NCBI RefSeq assembly: GCF_003797765.1
Contig: NZ_RKMB01000001.1
Location: 124,001-188,000 of the forward strand
Source of the DNA: Ramlibacter sp. WS9
GTDB lineage: Bacteria > Pseudomonadota > Gammaproteobacteria > Burkholderiales > Burkholderiaceae_C
DNA length: 64,000 bases
Reading direction: 5' to 3'
Below the pieces are notes generated by a model. That model was not told where the DNA came from and made no database searches. It saw only the letters and a program-made list of their open reading frames with translations. Shown here in pieces: positions 32,745 through 42,420 of this stretch (the first letter of the stretch is position 1; the number at the start of each line of letters is the position of its first letter). Both the position numbers and the translations under genes were made by a program.

Positions 32745-34133
32745 TCATTCGCGCGTGACGCGCACCAGCTCTTCGCGCGACGTGAGGCCTTCGCGTACCA
32801 GCCGCTCGCCGTCGTCGCGCATCAGCGTCATGCCGGATGCGAGCGCGGCCTGGCGGATGTCGGCTTCGGAGGCGCGGTTGTGGATCTGCGCGCGGATGGC
32901 GTCGTTCGCCACCATCAGTTCGAAGATGCCCGTGCGGCCCTGATAGCCGGTGTGACCGCATTCGCCGCAGCCCGGGCCCCCGCAGTGCGCACACAGCTTG
33001 CGCACCAGCCGCTGCGCCAGCACGCCGAGGATCGACGAGCTGAGCAGGAAGGGCTCCACGCCCATGTCGATCAAGCGGTTCACCGCGCTGGCCGCGTCGT
33101 TGGTGTGCAGCGTTGCCAGCACCAGGTGGCCCGTGAGTGAAGCCTGGATGGCGATCTGCGCGGTTTCGTAGTCGCGGATTTCACCGATCATGATGATGTC
33201 CGGGTCTTGCCGCAGGATCGCGCGCAGGGCCTTGGCGAAGTCCAGGTCGATCTTGGCGTTGACCTGCGTCTGGCCGATGCCGGGCAATTCGTATTCGATG
33301 GGGTCTTCCACCGTCATGATGTTGCTGCTGCCGGCGTCCAGCCGCTGCAACGCCGCGTACAGCGTCGTGGTCTTGCCCGAGCCCGTGGGGCCGGTGACCA
33401 GGATGATGCCGTGCGGCTGCACGATCAACTCCAGGAAGCGCCGGAGCGTGTCGCCTGTCATGCCGACCGATTCGAGACTGAGCTTGCTCTCGCTCTTGTC
33501 CAGCAGGCGCAGCACCGCGCGTTCGCCGTGCGCGCTGGGCAATGTGGACACGCGCACGTCCACGGCGCGGGTGCCGATGCGCAGCGAGATGCGGCCGTCC
33601 TGCGGCAGGCGCTTCTCGGCGATGTCGAGCTCGGCCATGATCTTCAAGCGCGAGATCAATGCCGCGTGCAGCGCGCGATTGGGCTGCACCACCTCGCGCA
33701 GCGTGCCGTCGACGCGGAAACGCACGCTCGAATGGCGCTCGTAGGGTTCGATGTGGATGTCGCTCGCGCCGTCGCGCGCGGCCTGCGTCAAGAGCGCGTT
33801 GAGCATGCGGATGATGGGCGCGTCGTCGCTGGTTTCCAGCAGGTCTTCCACCGCGGGCAGCTCCTGCATCATGCGCGAGAGGTCGGCGTCGTTCTGCACC
33901 TCGCTCACCACCGTGGCGGCGCTCGACTCGCCTTGCGCGTATGCCGCGCTGATGCGCTGCGCCAGCGCCGACGGGTCCAGCACCTGCAGCGAACGCACGC
34001 CGAACTTGCGCACCACCTCGGTCAGCGCCTGGGTCGCGGGCGCGGCGGCGTGCCACAGCACGAGCTGCGAGCCATCGTCCTCCAGCAGCAGTTGATGGCC
34101 GCGCGCGAACGCATACGGCAGCGGGTAGCGCAT
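32745..34133 (-). CDS. gspE: Type II secretion ATPase GspE
   Basis: A 462-residue secretion ATPase at the cytoplasmic face that powers pseudopilus assembly. Walker [10 protein letters not shown] (248-256), the Asp/His boxes [17 protein letters not shown] and [13 protein letters not shown], Walker B region IIMIGEIRD (313-321), and a four-Cys zinc site (Cys381, 384, 389, 392 in [17 protein letters not shown]) are all present. Start 34133 ([12 protein letters not shown]) chosen as the nearest ATG to the gspD stop, 10 bp away. It is the last gene of the minus-strand gsp operon; the usual next gene, gspF, is absent. Confidence 0.93.
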   Translation of the reverse strand: MRYPLPYAFARGHQLLLEDDGSQLVLWHAAAPATQALTEVVRKFGVRSLQVLDPSALAQRISAAYAQGESSAATVVSEVQNDADLSRMMQELPAVEDLLETSDDAPIIRMLNALLTQAARDGASDIHIEPYERHSSVRFRVDGTLREVVQPNRALHAALISRLKIMAELDIAEKRLPQDGRISLRIGTRAVDVRVSTLPSAHGERAVLRLLDKSESKLSLESVGMTGDTLRRFLELIVQPHGIILVTGPTGSGKTTTLYAALQRLDAGSSNIMTVEDPIEYELPGIGQTQVNAKIDLDFAKALRAILRQDPDIIMIGEIRDYETAQIAIQASLTGHLVLATLHTNDAASAVNRLIDMGVEPFLLSSSILGVLAQRLVRKLCAHCGGPGCGECGHTGYQGRTGIFELMVANDAIRAQIHNRASEADIRQAALASGMTLMRDDGERLVREGLTSREELVRVTRE

Positions 34134-34143
34134 CGCCACAGGA

Positions 34144-36324
34144 CTACTGGCCGAGCGGCGTGGGAACAACTTTGGACGCGGGCACCGGCGTGGCCGACGC
34201 GCCACCCGGACCGGTGCCCGGCGGCGGCGGGTTGGCCGGCACTTCGACGCGGCGCAACGGCGGCAGCGCCGGCCCCTGGTTCACCGGCACGACGACGCTG
34301 GACTGCGGCTGCGCCTGGCCCTGCTTGCCGCGCATCAGGTCGTAGCGGTCCAGCGACAGCGCGTCGCTGTCGGCAGCGTCACGGATCACGACCGGCCGCA
34401 GGAAGACCATCAGGTTGGTCTTCTTGCGGCTGCGCGTTTCGGTCTTGAACAGGTTGCCGATCAGCGGCACGTCGCCCAGCACTGGCACCTTTTCCTGGTT
34501 GCCCGAGTACTCGTCCTGCAGCAGCCCGCCCAGCACGACGATGGCGCCGTCTTCCACCAGGATGCTCGATTCGATCGAGCGCTTGTTGGTGATGAGGCCG
34601 GTGGACGAATTGATCGACGAGGCCTGCACGTTCGAGACCTCCTGGAAGATCTGCATCTTGACGGTGCCGTTCTCGCTGATCTGCGGCTTCACGCGCAGCG
34701 TCAGGCCGACGTCCTTGCGCTCGATGGTCTGGAACGGGTTGACCGAGCCGTTGGAGCCCGAGTTGGAGTTGGTGTACTGGCCGGTGACGAAGGGCACGTT
34801 CTGGCCGATCACGATCTTGGCCTCCTCGTTGTCCAGCGTCAGCAGGTTGGGCGTGGACAGGATGTTGCCGTCGCCGTTCGCTTCGAGGAAGCGCGCGAGG
34901 AAGCCCAGCACGTAGACACCGTTGATGTTGCGCGCCACGCCGAAGTTCAGCCCCGTGGCCGGCAGCGTGGTGCCCGAAGCCGCGTTGAGCGCCAGGTCGA
35001 CGATGTTGGTGCCGCCTATGCTGAAGTTGGTGCCCAGGAGGCCTATGTTCTTGTCGCCCTTGTTGCCGATCGGGCCTTGCCACTGGATGCCGAACTCGGC
35101 CGCCTTGTCGGCATTGACCTCGGCGATAAGACTCTCGACATACACCTGCGCGCGTCGCGCGTCGAGCCGGTCGATGACGGCGCGCAGCTGGCGGTACTGC
35201 GGTTCGGCCGCGGTGATGATCAGCGAGTTGGTGGCCGGATCGGCCTGGATCTGCCCGCCGGTGGAAGGCTGCGCGGACGCCGCCACGGGCGTGGTCGCCG
35301 GGCTGGCGCCGGCGGCGGTGTTGGTGAGGCTCGTTGTGCCCGCCGCGCCGCCCCCACCGCCGGCCGCGCTGCCACCCGTGCCCGTCGCCGCCAACGCAGC
35401 GCGCAGCGTGATCGCGAGCTTGGTCGCGTCGGCGTTCTTCAGGTAGACGACGTAGATGTTGCCGCTGGCGCTTTGCGCGCCGGGCTGGTCCAGCCGGCTC
35501 ACCAAGGAACGCACCAGGTTCATTCGCGCCGCATTGGAGGCGCGCACGATGAGCGAGTTGCTGCGGTTTTCGGCGATGACGGTGGTGCGGAACGAGCCGT
35601 CGGCCTGGCCCTGCACGGGCTGGCCTGGTGTGGCCGCGGCACCGCCGCCGCCCGTGTCGGACAGCCGCTGCACGATGGGCGCCAGGTCCGCCGCCAGGGC
35701 GTTCCGCAGCGGGATCACCTCGACGTCGGTCGCGTTGGACACGTCGAGCGCGGCGATGATGCGCGCGAGGCGCTGCAGGTTGTCCGCGTAGTCGGTGATG
35801 ACCAATGCGTTTGTGTTGGGATCGACGTTGATCGTGTTGTTGGGGCTGATCAGCGGCCGCAGGATGGGCACCAGGTTGCCCGCGGGCTCGAAGTTGAGGC
35901 GGAAGATCTGCGTCACGATCTGGCCGCCACCCGTGGGCTGGCCCACCGATACCGCGCCGCCCTGCAGCTTGGCGTCGGCTTCGGGCACGACCTTCAACAG
36001 TCCGCCGGATTCCACGACGGTGAAGCCGGACAGCCGCAGCGTGGCCAGGAACTGGTTATAGGCGACCGCCGGCGAAACGGGCTTCTCGGTGCTGAGGGTG
36101 ATGGTGCCCTTCACGCGCGGGTCGACCACGATGTTGCGCCCGCTGATCGCCGCCATGGTTCGCGCGACGGCTTCGATTTCCGCGTTGACGAAGTTCAGCG
36201 TGACCGGTTCGCGGCTCGCGCGCTGCGCCAAGGACAGGCCCGGGAGCGTGGCCGCCATCGCGCCCGCCATGCACAGGACCGCCAGTCGCTTCAGTGTCGG
36301 GGAAACTCTCATCAGCATTTTCAT
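34144..36324 (-). CDS. gspD: Type II secretion secretin GspD
   Basis: A 726-residue outer-membrane secretin, the exit channel of type II secretion. Signal peptide [17 protein letters not shown] to SLAQ, then N0-N3 modules ([77 protein letters not shown]) and the secretin core ending [21 protein letters not shown] Gly/Ala/Thr-rich linker splits N2-N3. Three close ATGs (36324, 36318, 36312) could start it; 36324 is used. A Gly/Pro-rich C-terminal tail follows the channel domain. Confidence 0.93.
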   Translation of the reverse strand: MKMLMRVSPTLKRLAVLCMAGAMAATLPGLSLAQRASREPVTLNFVNAEIEAVARTMAAISGRNIVVDPRVKGTITLSTEKPVSPAVAYNQFLATLRLSGFTVVESGGLLKVVPEADAKLQGGAVSVGQPTGGGQIVTQIFRLNFEPAGNLVPILRPLISPNNTINVDPNTNALVITDYADNLQRLARIIAALDVSNATDVEVIPLRNALAADLAPIVQRLSDTGGGGAAATPGQPVQGQADGSFRTTVIAENRSNSLIVRASNAARMNLVRSLVSRLDQPGAQSASGNIYVVYLKNADATKLAITLRAALAATGTGGSAAGGGGGAAGTTSLTNTAAGASPATTPVAASAQPSTGGQIQADPATNSLIITAAEPQYRQLRAVIDRLDARRAQVYVESLIAEVNADKAAEFGIQWQGPIGNKGDKNIGLLGTNFSIGGTNIVDLALNAASGTTLPATGLNFGVARNINGVYVLGFLARFLEANGDGNILSTPNLLTLDNEEAKIVIGQNVPFVTGQYTNSNSGSNGSVNPFQTIERKDVGLTLRVKPQISENGTVKMQIFQEVSNVQASSINSSTGLITNKRSIESSILVEDGAIVVLGGLLQDEYSGNQEKVPVLGDVPLIGNLFKTETRSRKKTNLMVFLRPVVIRDAADSDALSLDRYDLMRGKQGQAQPQSSVVVPVNQGPALPPLRRVEVPANPPPPGTGPGGASATPVPASKVVPTPLGQ

Positions 36325-36401
36325 AATCCAGTTGCGCTCAGCGACGAGGCATTCCATTCGGGGGCCACCGCGGAACCGGCTTTGCCGGGCCGCTGGTGGC
36401 G

Positions 36402-36435
36402 CCCCCTTGAGGGGGAGGCGCCGAAGGCGCTTCGG
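36402..36435. repeat. Double hairpin in the gspN-gspD gap
   Basis: Two short inverted repeats side by side: CCCCCTTGAGGGGG (36402-36415) and CCGAAGGCGCTTCGG (36421-36435). They lie in the 124-bp gap between gspN and gspD, inside the transcript. Similar GC-rich intergenic palindromes occur at 59809-59842. Probably a dispersed repeat that may weaken or stabilise the message; no T-run makes it a terminator. Confidence 0.45.
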
Positions 36436-36448
36436 GGGGGAGCCTTGT

Positions 36449-37243
36449 TCATCCTATTGTGATGATGGAGCGCGGGCCGGTTCGGCGCCCGATGATGTTG
36501 AGCAAATTGGACAGGGCACCTTCGCTCTCGGGTGCCGCGCTCGCGGTGCCGGCAAAACGCAGGCGTGAACCGACCCACTGGCCGGTGCCATCAAGCTGCA
36601 GGCTGCCTTCCAGCGTGGCCAGTTGCAGGGTCGGCGTGGCGCCGCCAAGGACTGTGATGCGGTAGCTGCCCATGGGCCTCAAGGTAGACAGGCGCGACGA
36701 CAGCCGCTGCGCCGTGAGTTCGGCCCGTCCGGCAATGGACAGCCGGCCTTGGACCCATTCTACTGAAAGCCCTTCGGTTGCAAGCCGCAATTGCCCGTCG
36801 AATTGCAAAGTGTTCCAGGGCGTGCCCAGGCCCGCCAGCAGGGCCGCAGGCCATTCGGTTTCGGCGTTGGCAACCCGCACGTGCGCTCCGCCCCAGCGCG
36901 GCAGCACGCGCAGCTCGACCGGTGCGGTGGTGCAGCAAGCTGACTCCACTTGCGCCAACAGGCCGTCCCAGCGCGGGCGCAGCTTCCAGTCGACGCGCGT
37001 GGGCAGGGCCGCCGAGTCGGTGCTGCCGGCGCCGCCGGACAGCGTCAACTGCGCCGAACCGCGCCACACCGTGCCGCGTGCATCGGCGAGCAAGAGCCGC
37101 CCGCTGCTTGCGCGCTCGAGCGGGCCGGCCAGCCATCGCGCGGGAGCGAACAGAAGGCAGGCGAGCAGCAGCCCGATGGCGATGCCAGCGAATGCCCAGG
37201 CCCAGGGGGCGCGGGGAGCGAGCGAGGGGGCCGCGCGTGCCAC
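36449..37243 (-). CDS. gspN: Type II secretion protein GspN
   Basis: About 264 residues if the GTG at 37243 is used; there is no nearby ATG in frame, and starting here puts the membrane helix (WAWAFAGIAIGLLLACLLFAPA) at the N-terminus as in GspN. The following domain includes GTVWRGSAQLTLSGG, a recurrent GspN motif. It is an accessory inner-membrane/periplasmic protein of type II secretion. The gene begins 17 bp after the gspM stop. A CTG at 37264, overlapping that stop, is an unlikely alternative. Confidence 0.75.
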   Translation of the reverse strand: MARAAPSLAPRAPWAWAFAGIAIGLLLACLLFAPARWLAGPLERASSGRLLLADARGTVWRGSAQLTLSGGAGSTDSAALPTRVDWKLRPRWDGLLAQVESACCTTAPVELRVLPRWGGAHVRVANAETEWPAALLAGLGTPWNTLQFDGQLRLATEGLSVEWVQGRLSIAGRAELTAQRLSSRLSTLRPMGSYRITVLGGATPTLQLATLEGSLQLDGTGQWVGSRLRFAGTASAAPESEGALSNLLNIIGRRTGPRSIITIG

Positions 37244-37260
37244 GGATCGTGAGCGCGCCG

Positions 37261-37743
37261 TCAGCGCGGCGGCAAGGTCAGCACCAGCGTGCCTTCCCAG
37301 AGGCCGGCCGAATTGCGGTAAAGGCGGGCTTCGCCGGGCAGGGCCCGAGCGTTGACGCGCGCCTGCGTTAGCCACTGAGCCAACGCATCGGGGGCCGTGC
37401 CCGCGAGCGTGACGGTGACCCGTTCACCGGCGATGACCGTGCGTGCCGTGGTGCCAAGGCGTTGCTTGATCGACGCTTCGAGCGCGCGCAGTGCCTCGTC
37501 GTACCCTTGCTTGGGCTGCGATTGCAGTGCCTGCGCTTGTTGTTGCAGGGCGCGCATGTGCTGCAGCTGCGCGTCGAGGCTGCGGCGCTGCACTTCCGCC
37601 GTCCGCAGTGTCGACAGCGCCGGGCCCAGCGCCACCAGCCACACCAGCGCGGCGACGACGACGAGGGCGGCCACCGCCACCATCGCCTGTTCGCGGGGGC
37701 GCAAGCCTTCCCAGTGGGTTCTCAACACTTGCGTGGTGCTCAT
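37261..37743 (-). CDS. gspM: Type II secretion protein GspM
   Basis: A 160-residue bitopic inner-membrane protein. One helix after WEGLRPREQAMV (VAVAALVVVAALVWLVALG), then a coiled-coil-like stretch (RSLDAQLQHMRALQQQAQAL) and a C-terminal ferredoxin-like domain. GspM partners GspL in the platform that holds the GspE ATPase. The start overlaps the gspL stop by 4 bp. Confidence 0.85.
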   Translation of the reverse strand: MSTTQVLRTHWEGLRPREQAMVAVAALVVVAALVWLVALGPALSTLRTAEVQRRSLDAQLQHMRALQQQAQALQSQPKQGYDEALRALEASIKQRLGTTARTVIAGERVTVTLAGTAPDALAQWLTQARVNARALPGEARLYRNSAGLWEGTLVLTLPPR

Positions 37744-38948
37744 TGACCTGCCCCTTGCGTGACGAGCAGCGTCTCGCCCTGCATCGTCGCGGAATAGCCT
37801 TGGCTGCGAAGGGCGGCGGCCACGTTGCGCGCCTCTTCGGCCGAATAGGCGAGGCCCTTGATGCGCAGCTCGCCGTTGACGAATTCGAGGCCGCTCACCG
37901 GGCGCTGCGGCGGCGACGCGGTGCTGAGCGCGCCCAGCATAGCCTCCAGGTCCCGGCCCGAAGTCGCGCCTGTGAGCTGGCGCAGCGCGGCCACTTCCCG
38001 CTCCATCTGGACCGGCGCGTCCACCACCACCTTCACCTGCGGGAAGGTCTGCGTGAGCGTGTTGCGCACCGCCTGACGTTTGTCGTCCAGTGCCGAGCGT
38101 TCGCGCCAGGCCCAGGCGTTTAGCCCGACCAGGTTGACGGCTACCAGCAGCAATGCGCCCCAGCGTGCCGGGCGCCATTGCGGCGCGGCCAGCAGGTCGG
38201 CCCAGGCCGTGCCCAGTTTCTTGAAGGCACGGGCCCGGCCGGAGCTGGAAAATTCGAATTGCGCCAGGTCCCACGCGGAGCGGGCCGACTGCAGCCAGCG
38301 CTGCGGTGCCTGTTGCAGGCCGGGCGGGCGCTGCAGCACCTGTTCCGCCAGGCTCGCAACCAGCGGCTCGGCGAGGCACGGCACGTCTTCGGGCAACGCG
38401 GGCAAGAGGGCCAGCGATTGCGTCGACAACGGGAGCACGCTGACGCCGTCCGGCCCGGCCGCCACCAACAGCGGCGCTTGCGGATCGCCGAGCGCATACA
38501 GCACCGGTTCGCCCTCGGGTGCGAATTCCGGCACGATGCGCGACGCCGGCCGGCCCGCCGCTTCGAGCGTCTGTACGCCGGCGCGCAACCAGGCACGGTC
38601 GCAGGCCGCAACCCACACCGGCGCACCCGGCCGCACCTGCGGCTGCAGGGCGAAATGCAGGTCTTCGGGATCGTCGAGCAGCTGGTCTTCCAGCAGGCCC
38701 TCCAGCACCGCGCGCAGGCGCGGCGAACTGGCGGACGTGCCCTTGGGCAGCTCGACGCGGTGCCAGGACAGCTTCTCGGCGGGGATCACGGCCACCACCT
38801 CGGCGCCTGCGCGGGGCGGCGCGGGCAGCAACTGCGCCTGGGCAATGCCGTGGCTTTCCAGCTGGCTGCCGTCGATCGTCAGGGCGTACTCGAACTCCGC
38901 CTGGGCGCCGGCGGGCTGCGATGGGAGGTAGACGATGAGTGCGCTCAT
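37740..38948 (-). CDS. gspL: Type II secretion protein GspL
   Basis: A 402-residue protein with an actin-like cytoplasmic domain (residues about 1-245), a helix (WGALLLVAVNLVGLNAWAW) and a periplasmic ferredoxin-like domain. It recruits GspE to the membrane. The gene starts 49 bp after the gspK stop and its stop overlaps the gspM start by 4 bp. Sequence similarity of GspL across species is low; the call leans on domain order and operon position. Confidence 0.82.
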   Translation of the reverse strand: MSALIVYLPSQPAGAQAEFEYALTIDGSQLESHGIAQAQLLPAPPRAGAEVVAVIPAEKLSWHRVELPKGTSASSPRLRAVLEGLLEDQLLDDPEDLHFALQPQVRPGAPVWVAACDRAWLRAGVQTLEAAGRPASRIVPEFAPEGEPVLYALGDPQAPLLVAAGPDGVSVLPLSTQSLALLPALPEDVPCLAEPLVASLAEQVLQRPPGLQQAPQRWLQSARSAWDLAQFEFSSSGRARAFKKLGTAWADLLAAPQWRPARWGALLLVAVNLVGLNAWAWRERSALDDKRQAVRNTLTQTFPQVKVVVDAPVQMEREVAALRQLTGATSGRDLEAMLGALSTASPPQRPVSGLEFVNGELRIKGLAYSAEEARNVAAALRSQGYSATMQGETLLVTQGAGQ

Positions 38949-38997
38949 GGGATGGGGGATTGTAGAAAGGTCGCGGGGCGCGTGGGAGGCGGCTGCG

Positions 38998-39987
38998 CTA
39001 TCGCTTCGCCGAAGCGGCTTGCGCGAGCGCCGTCGGGTCGGCGATGCCGCGCTCGCGCTGGAGCGTGGTCACTGTCGTGCCTTCGCGCAGCAGCAGCGAC
39101 CGCTCCTCGACCACCAGCTGGTCCAGCCGGAGCCTTGCACGCACCTCAAAGTAGTTGGACGCGACCCCGACGGGGAGCTCCCCCATGTCCCCGGAGAAGC
39201 CGATGGCCTGCAGTGCCTCGGCCACGCTCTTGAACGGCGTGCGCTCGCGCAAAGCCACCAGCCGCTGGGCATCCGCCATGCTCAAGCCTTCGACACTCGC
39301 GTAAATGACCTCGGGCGACGCCGTGTTCAGGTTGACGGAGGTTTGCTTGCCTAACCTCGGCAGCACGGAGACGTATGGCTGCAGCGCTGCCACAGTGCCG
39401 ACGGGCAGGCCCAGCCACACCAGCTCTCCCACCTTTTGCGGCAGCAGGGGAGCGGCTGACCCCGAGCGGTTTTCCGTGCTGGTATCGATGGCGAAGCGCA
39501 GGTTTTCCACCAGCGTATCCAGCTGTGAGGGCGGCAAGCCGAGCAGCTCGAACAGCCGCTGGAAGTTCTTGAGATCTTTTGGCGACACCTTCAATTGATC
39601 GTCCACCAATCGGTTGATGTTCAGCAGCGAATGCATGTCGATGATCTGTCCCGAGAGGAACGCCTCCAGGACCTCCGGGCCGGTCTCGGCCGTTGTATTG
39701 CTGTCGGCCGCCAGAAAGCTCGAAAGCCGCGCATCCTTTAAGGGAACGGCCCAGGGCTCGCCGAGATGGTCCACGACTGGGCCGGACGGGCGGCCGTCCT
39801 CGCGCAACAGCAGCCGCGCCCAGTCGAGAGCGCCCGTGAGGATCCACGCCGATTGCACCCGCGTGCGCTCCGCCGCCTCGACTTCGGTGCTGCGCCATTG
39901 CTGCCACAGCGCCGCCGCGGCGAACGTCGCCACCAGAGTGACCGTGAGCATGGCCGCGAGCAGCGCGGCGCCGCGTTGCCGTTTCAT
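38998..39987 (-). CDS. gspK: Type II secretion minor pseudopilin GspK
   Basis: A 329-residue minor pseudopilin, the large tip subunit. The short leader MKRQRG-AALLAAMLTVTLVA has the prepilin processing site but lacks the conserved Glu at mature position 5, a known feature of GspK. The body has the helix-hairpin-helix-like parts VNLNTASPEVIYASVEGLS and AEALQAIGFSG. Start 39987 overlaps the gspJ stop by 4 bp. Confidence 0.88.
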   Translation of the reverse strand: MKRQRGAALLAAMLTVTLVATFAAAALWQQWRSTEVEAAERTRVQSAWILTGALDWARLLLREDGRPSGPVVDHLGEPWAVPLKDARLSSFLAADSNTTAETGPEVLEAFLSGQIIDMHSLLNINRLVDDQLKVSPKDLKNFQRLFELLGLPPSQLDTLVENLRFAIDTSTENRSGSAAPLLPQKVGELVWLGLPVGTVAALQPYVSVLPRLGKQTSVNLNTASPEVIYASVEGLSMADAQRLVALRERTPFKSVAEALQAIGFSGDMGELPVGVASNYFEVRARLRLDQLVVEERSLLLREGTTVTTLQRERGIADPTALAQAASAKR

Positions 39988-40691
39988 CCCTTGCCGCCTC
40001 CCAACGTGGGCCGCACCCAGTCGCGCGTCAGCGTGCCGGTGATCGAGGGGCCGGGCGGCAGCGTCAGCACCAGCCGGACGCCGTCGGGAATGACGGGGGT
40101 CAATGCCCTGGCCGGCGCTCCGCCTGCAGGCGCGCCGCCCGCCGGTGGGGCCGGCGGCGCGCCCTGGATGTCGCTCGACAACGGGTTGGTCCACGCATTC
40201 TCGCGATAGAAGAAAATCTGCCACTCCTGCAGCGGAACAACGGAAACCTCGCGCCGCATTTGCTCGACGCCAGGACTCTGCGACCAGACGTCGGCCTGTT
40301 GCCAGGCGGTATCGAGTTCGCCGCGCGTCACCGCTAGAGGTGATTGCCAGCGCAGCCAGGTGCCCACACCATTGACCACGCGCCGCGTCCAGGCCACCAC
40401 CAGCACGCCGTCGGTTGCGGCCGCCGTGCTGCGGCGCGTCAGGCGCAGCACGCGCCCGTTCCATTCGATCGCGCTGGCCTGCGGCAGCTGGACCATCGCG
40501 TCGAGGTCGGCCCCCCATTGCGCCAACCCGACTTGCAAAGTCAGGGTTTCATCCGCGCGAGACTCGGTCTGCGCCTGCGCCCGCGCCATGCCGTCCAGGC
40601 CGCGCCAGCTCAGGACGGCCAGCAACGCCAGCACGAACAGCGCCACCAGCAGCTCGACCAGTGTGAAGCCCCGGGCCGCGCGCGAGTTCAT
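39984..40691 (-). CDS. gspJ: Type II secretion minor pseudopilin GspJ
   Basis: A 235-residue minor pseudopilin. Type IV pilin-like N-terminus RGFTLVELLVALFVLALLAV with the prepilin-peptidase site before Phe and Glu5. The C-terminal region has a Gly/Ala/Pro-rich insert (PPAGGAPAGGAPA) that is likely a flexible loop. The start overlaps the gspI stop (TGATG at 40691). Confidence 0.88.
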   Translation of the reverse strand: MNSRAARGFTLVELLVALFVLALLAVLSWRGLDGMARAQAQTESRADETLTLQVGLAQWGADLDAMVQLPQASAIEWNGRVLRLTRRSTAAATDGVLVVAWTRRVVNGVGTWLRWQSPLAVTRGELDTAWQQADVWSQSPGVEQMRREVSVVPLQEWQIFFYRENAWTNPLSSDIQGAPPAPPAGGAPAGGAPARALTPVIPDGVRLVLTLPPGPSITGTLTRDWVRPTLGGGKG

Positions 40692-41050
40692 CAGAACCTT
40701 CCGACCACCGTCGACAGGCGTAGCACCGGCGCGCCTTCGTCGAAGACTTGCGCGTCCACGCGCTGGAAGCTCGGGTTGGGCGTGGGCCGCACGATCATCC
40801 TCACTTCGAAGCTGCGCCCGGCCTGGTCGCAGGCGACGGCCGTATCGCCAATGCCCGGCATTTGCCGCGCCAGCCGCACGCGGACCAGTTCGTTCTCTGC
40901 GCAGATGTGCGCGAGCAGCACGCTGGTCTGGCGCAGGGCATTGGTGGTGAGCGCACTCGTGGCGCGCAGGCCCGCCGCCAACGCGATGGCCACAATCGCC
41001 AGCGCGACCAGCACTTCGATCAAAGTGAAGCCGCGCGTATGCGTCCTCAT
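40691..41050 (-). CDS. gspI: Type II secretion minor pseudopilin GspI
   Basis: A 119-residue minor pseudopilin. Leader MRTHTRG then FTLIEVLVALAIVAIALAAG, with Glu5 conserved. Together with GspJ and GspK it forms the tip complex that starts pseudopilus growth. Start overlaps the gspH stop by 4 bp. Confidence 0.88.
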   Translation of the reverse strand: MRTHTRGFTLIEVLVALAIVAIALAAGLRATSALTTNALRQTSVLLAHICAENELVRVRLARQMPGIGDTAVACDQAGRSFEVRMIVRPTPNPSFQRVDAQVFDEGAPVLRLSTVVGRF

Positions 41051-41511
41051 GGAGCATCTCCGGCCACGACGGCGAAAGGCCGCAGGCCGTCGGTGGCGAT
41101 GCGCAGGCTGCGCTCGGGCGCGGCCGAGGACCCGATGACGACTTCCTGGCGCCCGATGATGGGCTCCGGGCCGAGCTGCAGCGTGGCCGTGCCCCGCACC
41201 TGCGTGGTGTCGGAAAGCCAGTGATCCGGCAATGCGTTGGGCGGCACACCATCGAAGCGGAAGCCCCCGGGCGTCGTGTACCAGCGCACCGGCACACCGC
41301 TGCTGCGCGACTGCGCGCGTGCGGATTCGAACAAGGCGGCGAGGCGCTGTGCTTCGCGTTCGAGCTGGGTGGCCTGCGAGTCGCGCAGTGCGAAGCTCAC
41401 GCCGGCCGTCGCGATCGCGATGATCGCGATGACGACCAGCAACTCGAGGATCGTGAACCCTCCGGCCGCGCGCGATGAGGTTATGTCACTGCCAGGAGCC
41501 GATGTCCGCAT
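41047..41511 (-). CDS. gspH: Type II secretion minor pseudopilin GspH
   Basis: A 154-residue minor pseudopilin. The ATG at 41511 lies inside the end of gspG (26-bp overlap) and gives an 18-residue leader before FTILELLVVIAIIAIATAG. No shorter start was found. The body has the GspH-type layout with RFDGVPPNALPDHW in the middle. Confidence 0.82.
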   Translation of the reverse strand: MRTSAPGSDITSSRAAGGFTILELLVVIAIIAIATAGVSFALRDSQATQLEREAQRLAALFESARAQSRSSGVPVRWYTTPGGFRFDGVPPNALPDHWLSDTTQVRGTATLQLGPEPIIGRQEVVIGSSAAPERSLRIATDGLRPFAVVAGDAP

Positions 41512-41932
41512 TCTTGCCCTCCCCGCCGGCCTGGCCGTCGGCGCCGAAGGACATCACGTCGATCTCGCCTTTCACCCCCGGGTTGAGGTACTGGTAGGGA
41601 TGATTCCACGGGTCCTGCGGCAGCTTCTCGACGTAGGGCTTCCAGTTGGGTGGGATCGGTCCTGTGCCCGGTTTGGCCAGCAGCGCCTGCAAGCCCTGCT
41701 CAGTGGTGGGATAGCGCTGGTTGTCGAGCTTGTAGAGCTTCAGCGCCTGCATCAGGTTGTTGACGTCGGTCTTGGCCGCGGTGGCCCGCGCGTCCTCGGC
41801 GCGGTCGAGCACATTGGGCACGATCAGCGCGGCCAGCACGCCGATGATGACGAGCACGACCATCAGTTCGATGAGGGTGAAGCCGGCCTGGACGGCACGG
41901 CGCAGGCGCAAGATGGTGGAGTAGGGCTTCAT
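41486..41932 (-). CDS. gspG: Type II secretion major pseudopilin GspG
   Basis: A 148-residue major pseudopilin. The conserved GFTLIELMVVLVIIGVLAAL helix with Glu5, then the calcium-site C-terminal region (YQYLNPGVKGEIDVMSFGAD) mark GspG. It builds the pseudopilus shaft. Start at 41932 (MKPYST) was preferred to an upstream ATG at 41989, which would overlap gspC. First gene of the minus-strand operon; its ATG is only 39 bp from the divergent gspC ATG. Confidence 0.92.
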   Translation of the reverse strand: MKPYSTILRLRRAVQAGFTLIELMVVLVIIGVLAALIVPNVLDRAEDARATAAKTDVNNLMQALKLYKLDNQRYPTTEQGLQALLAKPGTGPIPPNWKPYVEKLPQDPWNHPYQYLNPGVKGEIDVMSFGADGQAGGEGKNADIGSWQ

Positions 41933-41971
41933 TTGGATGGATTGGCGATTCGGTTCAATGATAATCGCCGC

Positions 41972-42418
41972 ATGGTGAGCAATATGCAAAGCAGGTGGAC
42001 CGTGGCCGGCGCGACCTTCGCGCTATGGGCCCTGGTCGCGGCCAGCGCGGTGTATTGGGGGATGAAGTTCTCCACACCCTCCAGCACCGGCCTCGGTGCA
42101 CCCGTTGTTCGCGCGCCGGTGGCCGTAGACCCGGTGGCGGTCGCGCGGCTGCTGGGCGCCAGCCCGACCGTGGCCGCGGCAGCGCCGGTCGCCAGCCTGT
42201 CGAGCCGTTTCGCGCTGGTCGGTGTCGTGGCCGACCGCTCGCACCAGGGCGCCGCACTGATTGCGATCGATGGCCGACCGGCCAAGCCGTTCCGTGTTGG
42301 CGCCGCAGTGGAAGAAGGCCTCGTGCTGCAATCGGTCGATGCGCGCCGCGCCGTGCTGAGTGCGAGTGGTGGCGGCCCGGCGGTCCTCACGCTGGAGTTA
42401 CCGGCGCTGCGCAAGTAG
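41972..42418 (+). CDS. gspC: Type II secretion protein GspC, short form
   Basis: A 148-residue GspC. One helix (TFALWALVAASAVYWGM) is followed by a homology-region domain FALVGVVADRSHQGAALIAI. The C-terminal PDZ domain of enterobacterial GspC is missing, a common betaproteobacterial form. It links the inner-membrane platform to GspD. Two in-frame ATGs (41972, 41984) could start it. It is divergent from gspG and 2 bp before the next gene. Confidence 0.82.
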   Translation: MVSNMQSRWTVAGATFALWALVAASAVYWGMKFSTPSSTGLGAPVVRAPVAVDPVAVARLLGASPTVAAAAPVASLSSRFALVGVVADRSHQGAALIAIDGRPAKPFRVGAAVEEGLVLQSVDARRAVLSASGGGPAVLTLELPALRK

Positions 42419-42420
42419 CC

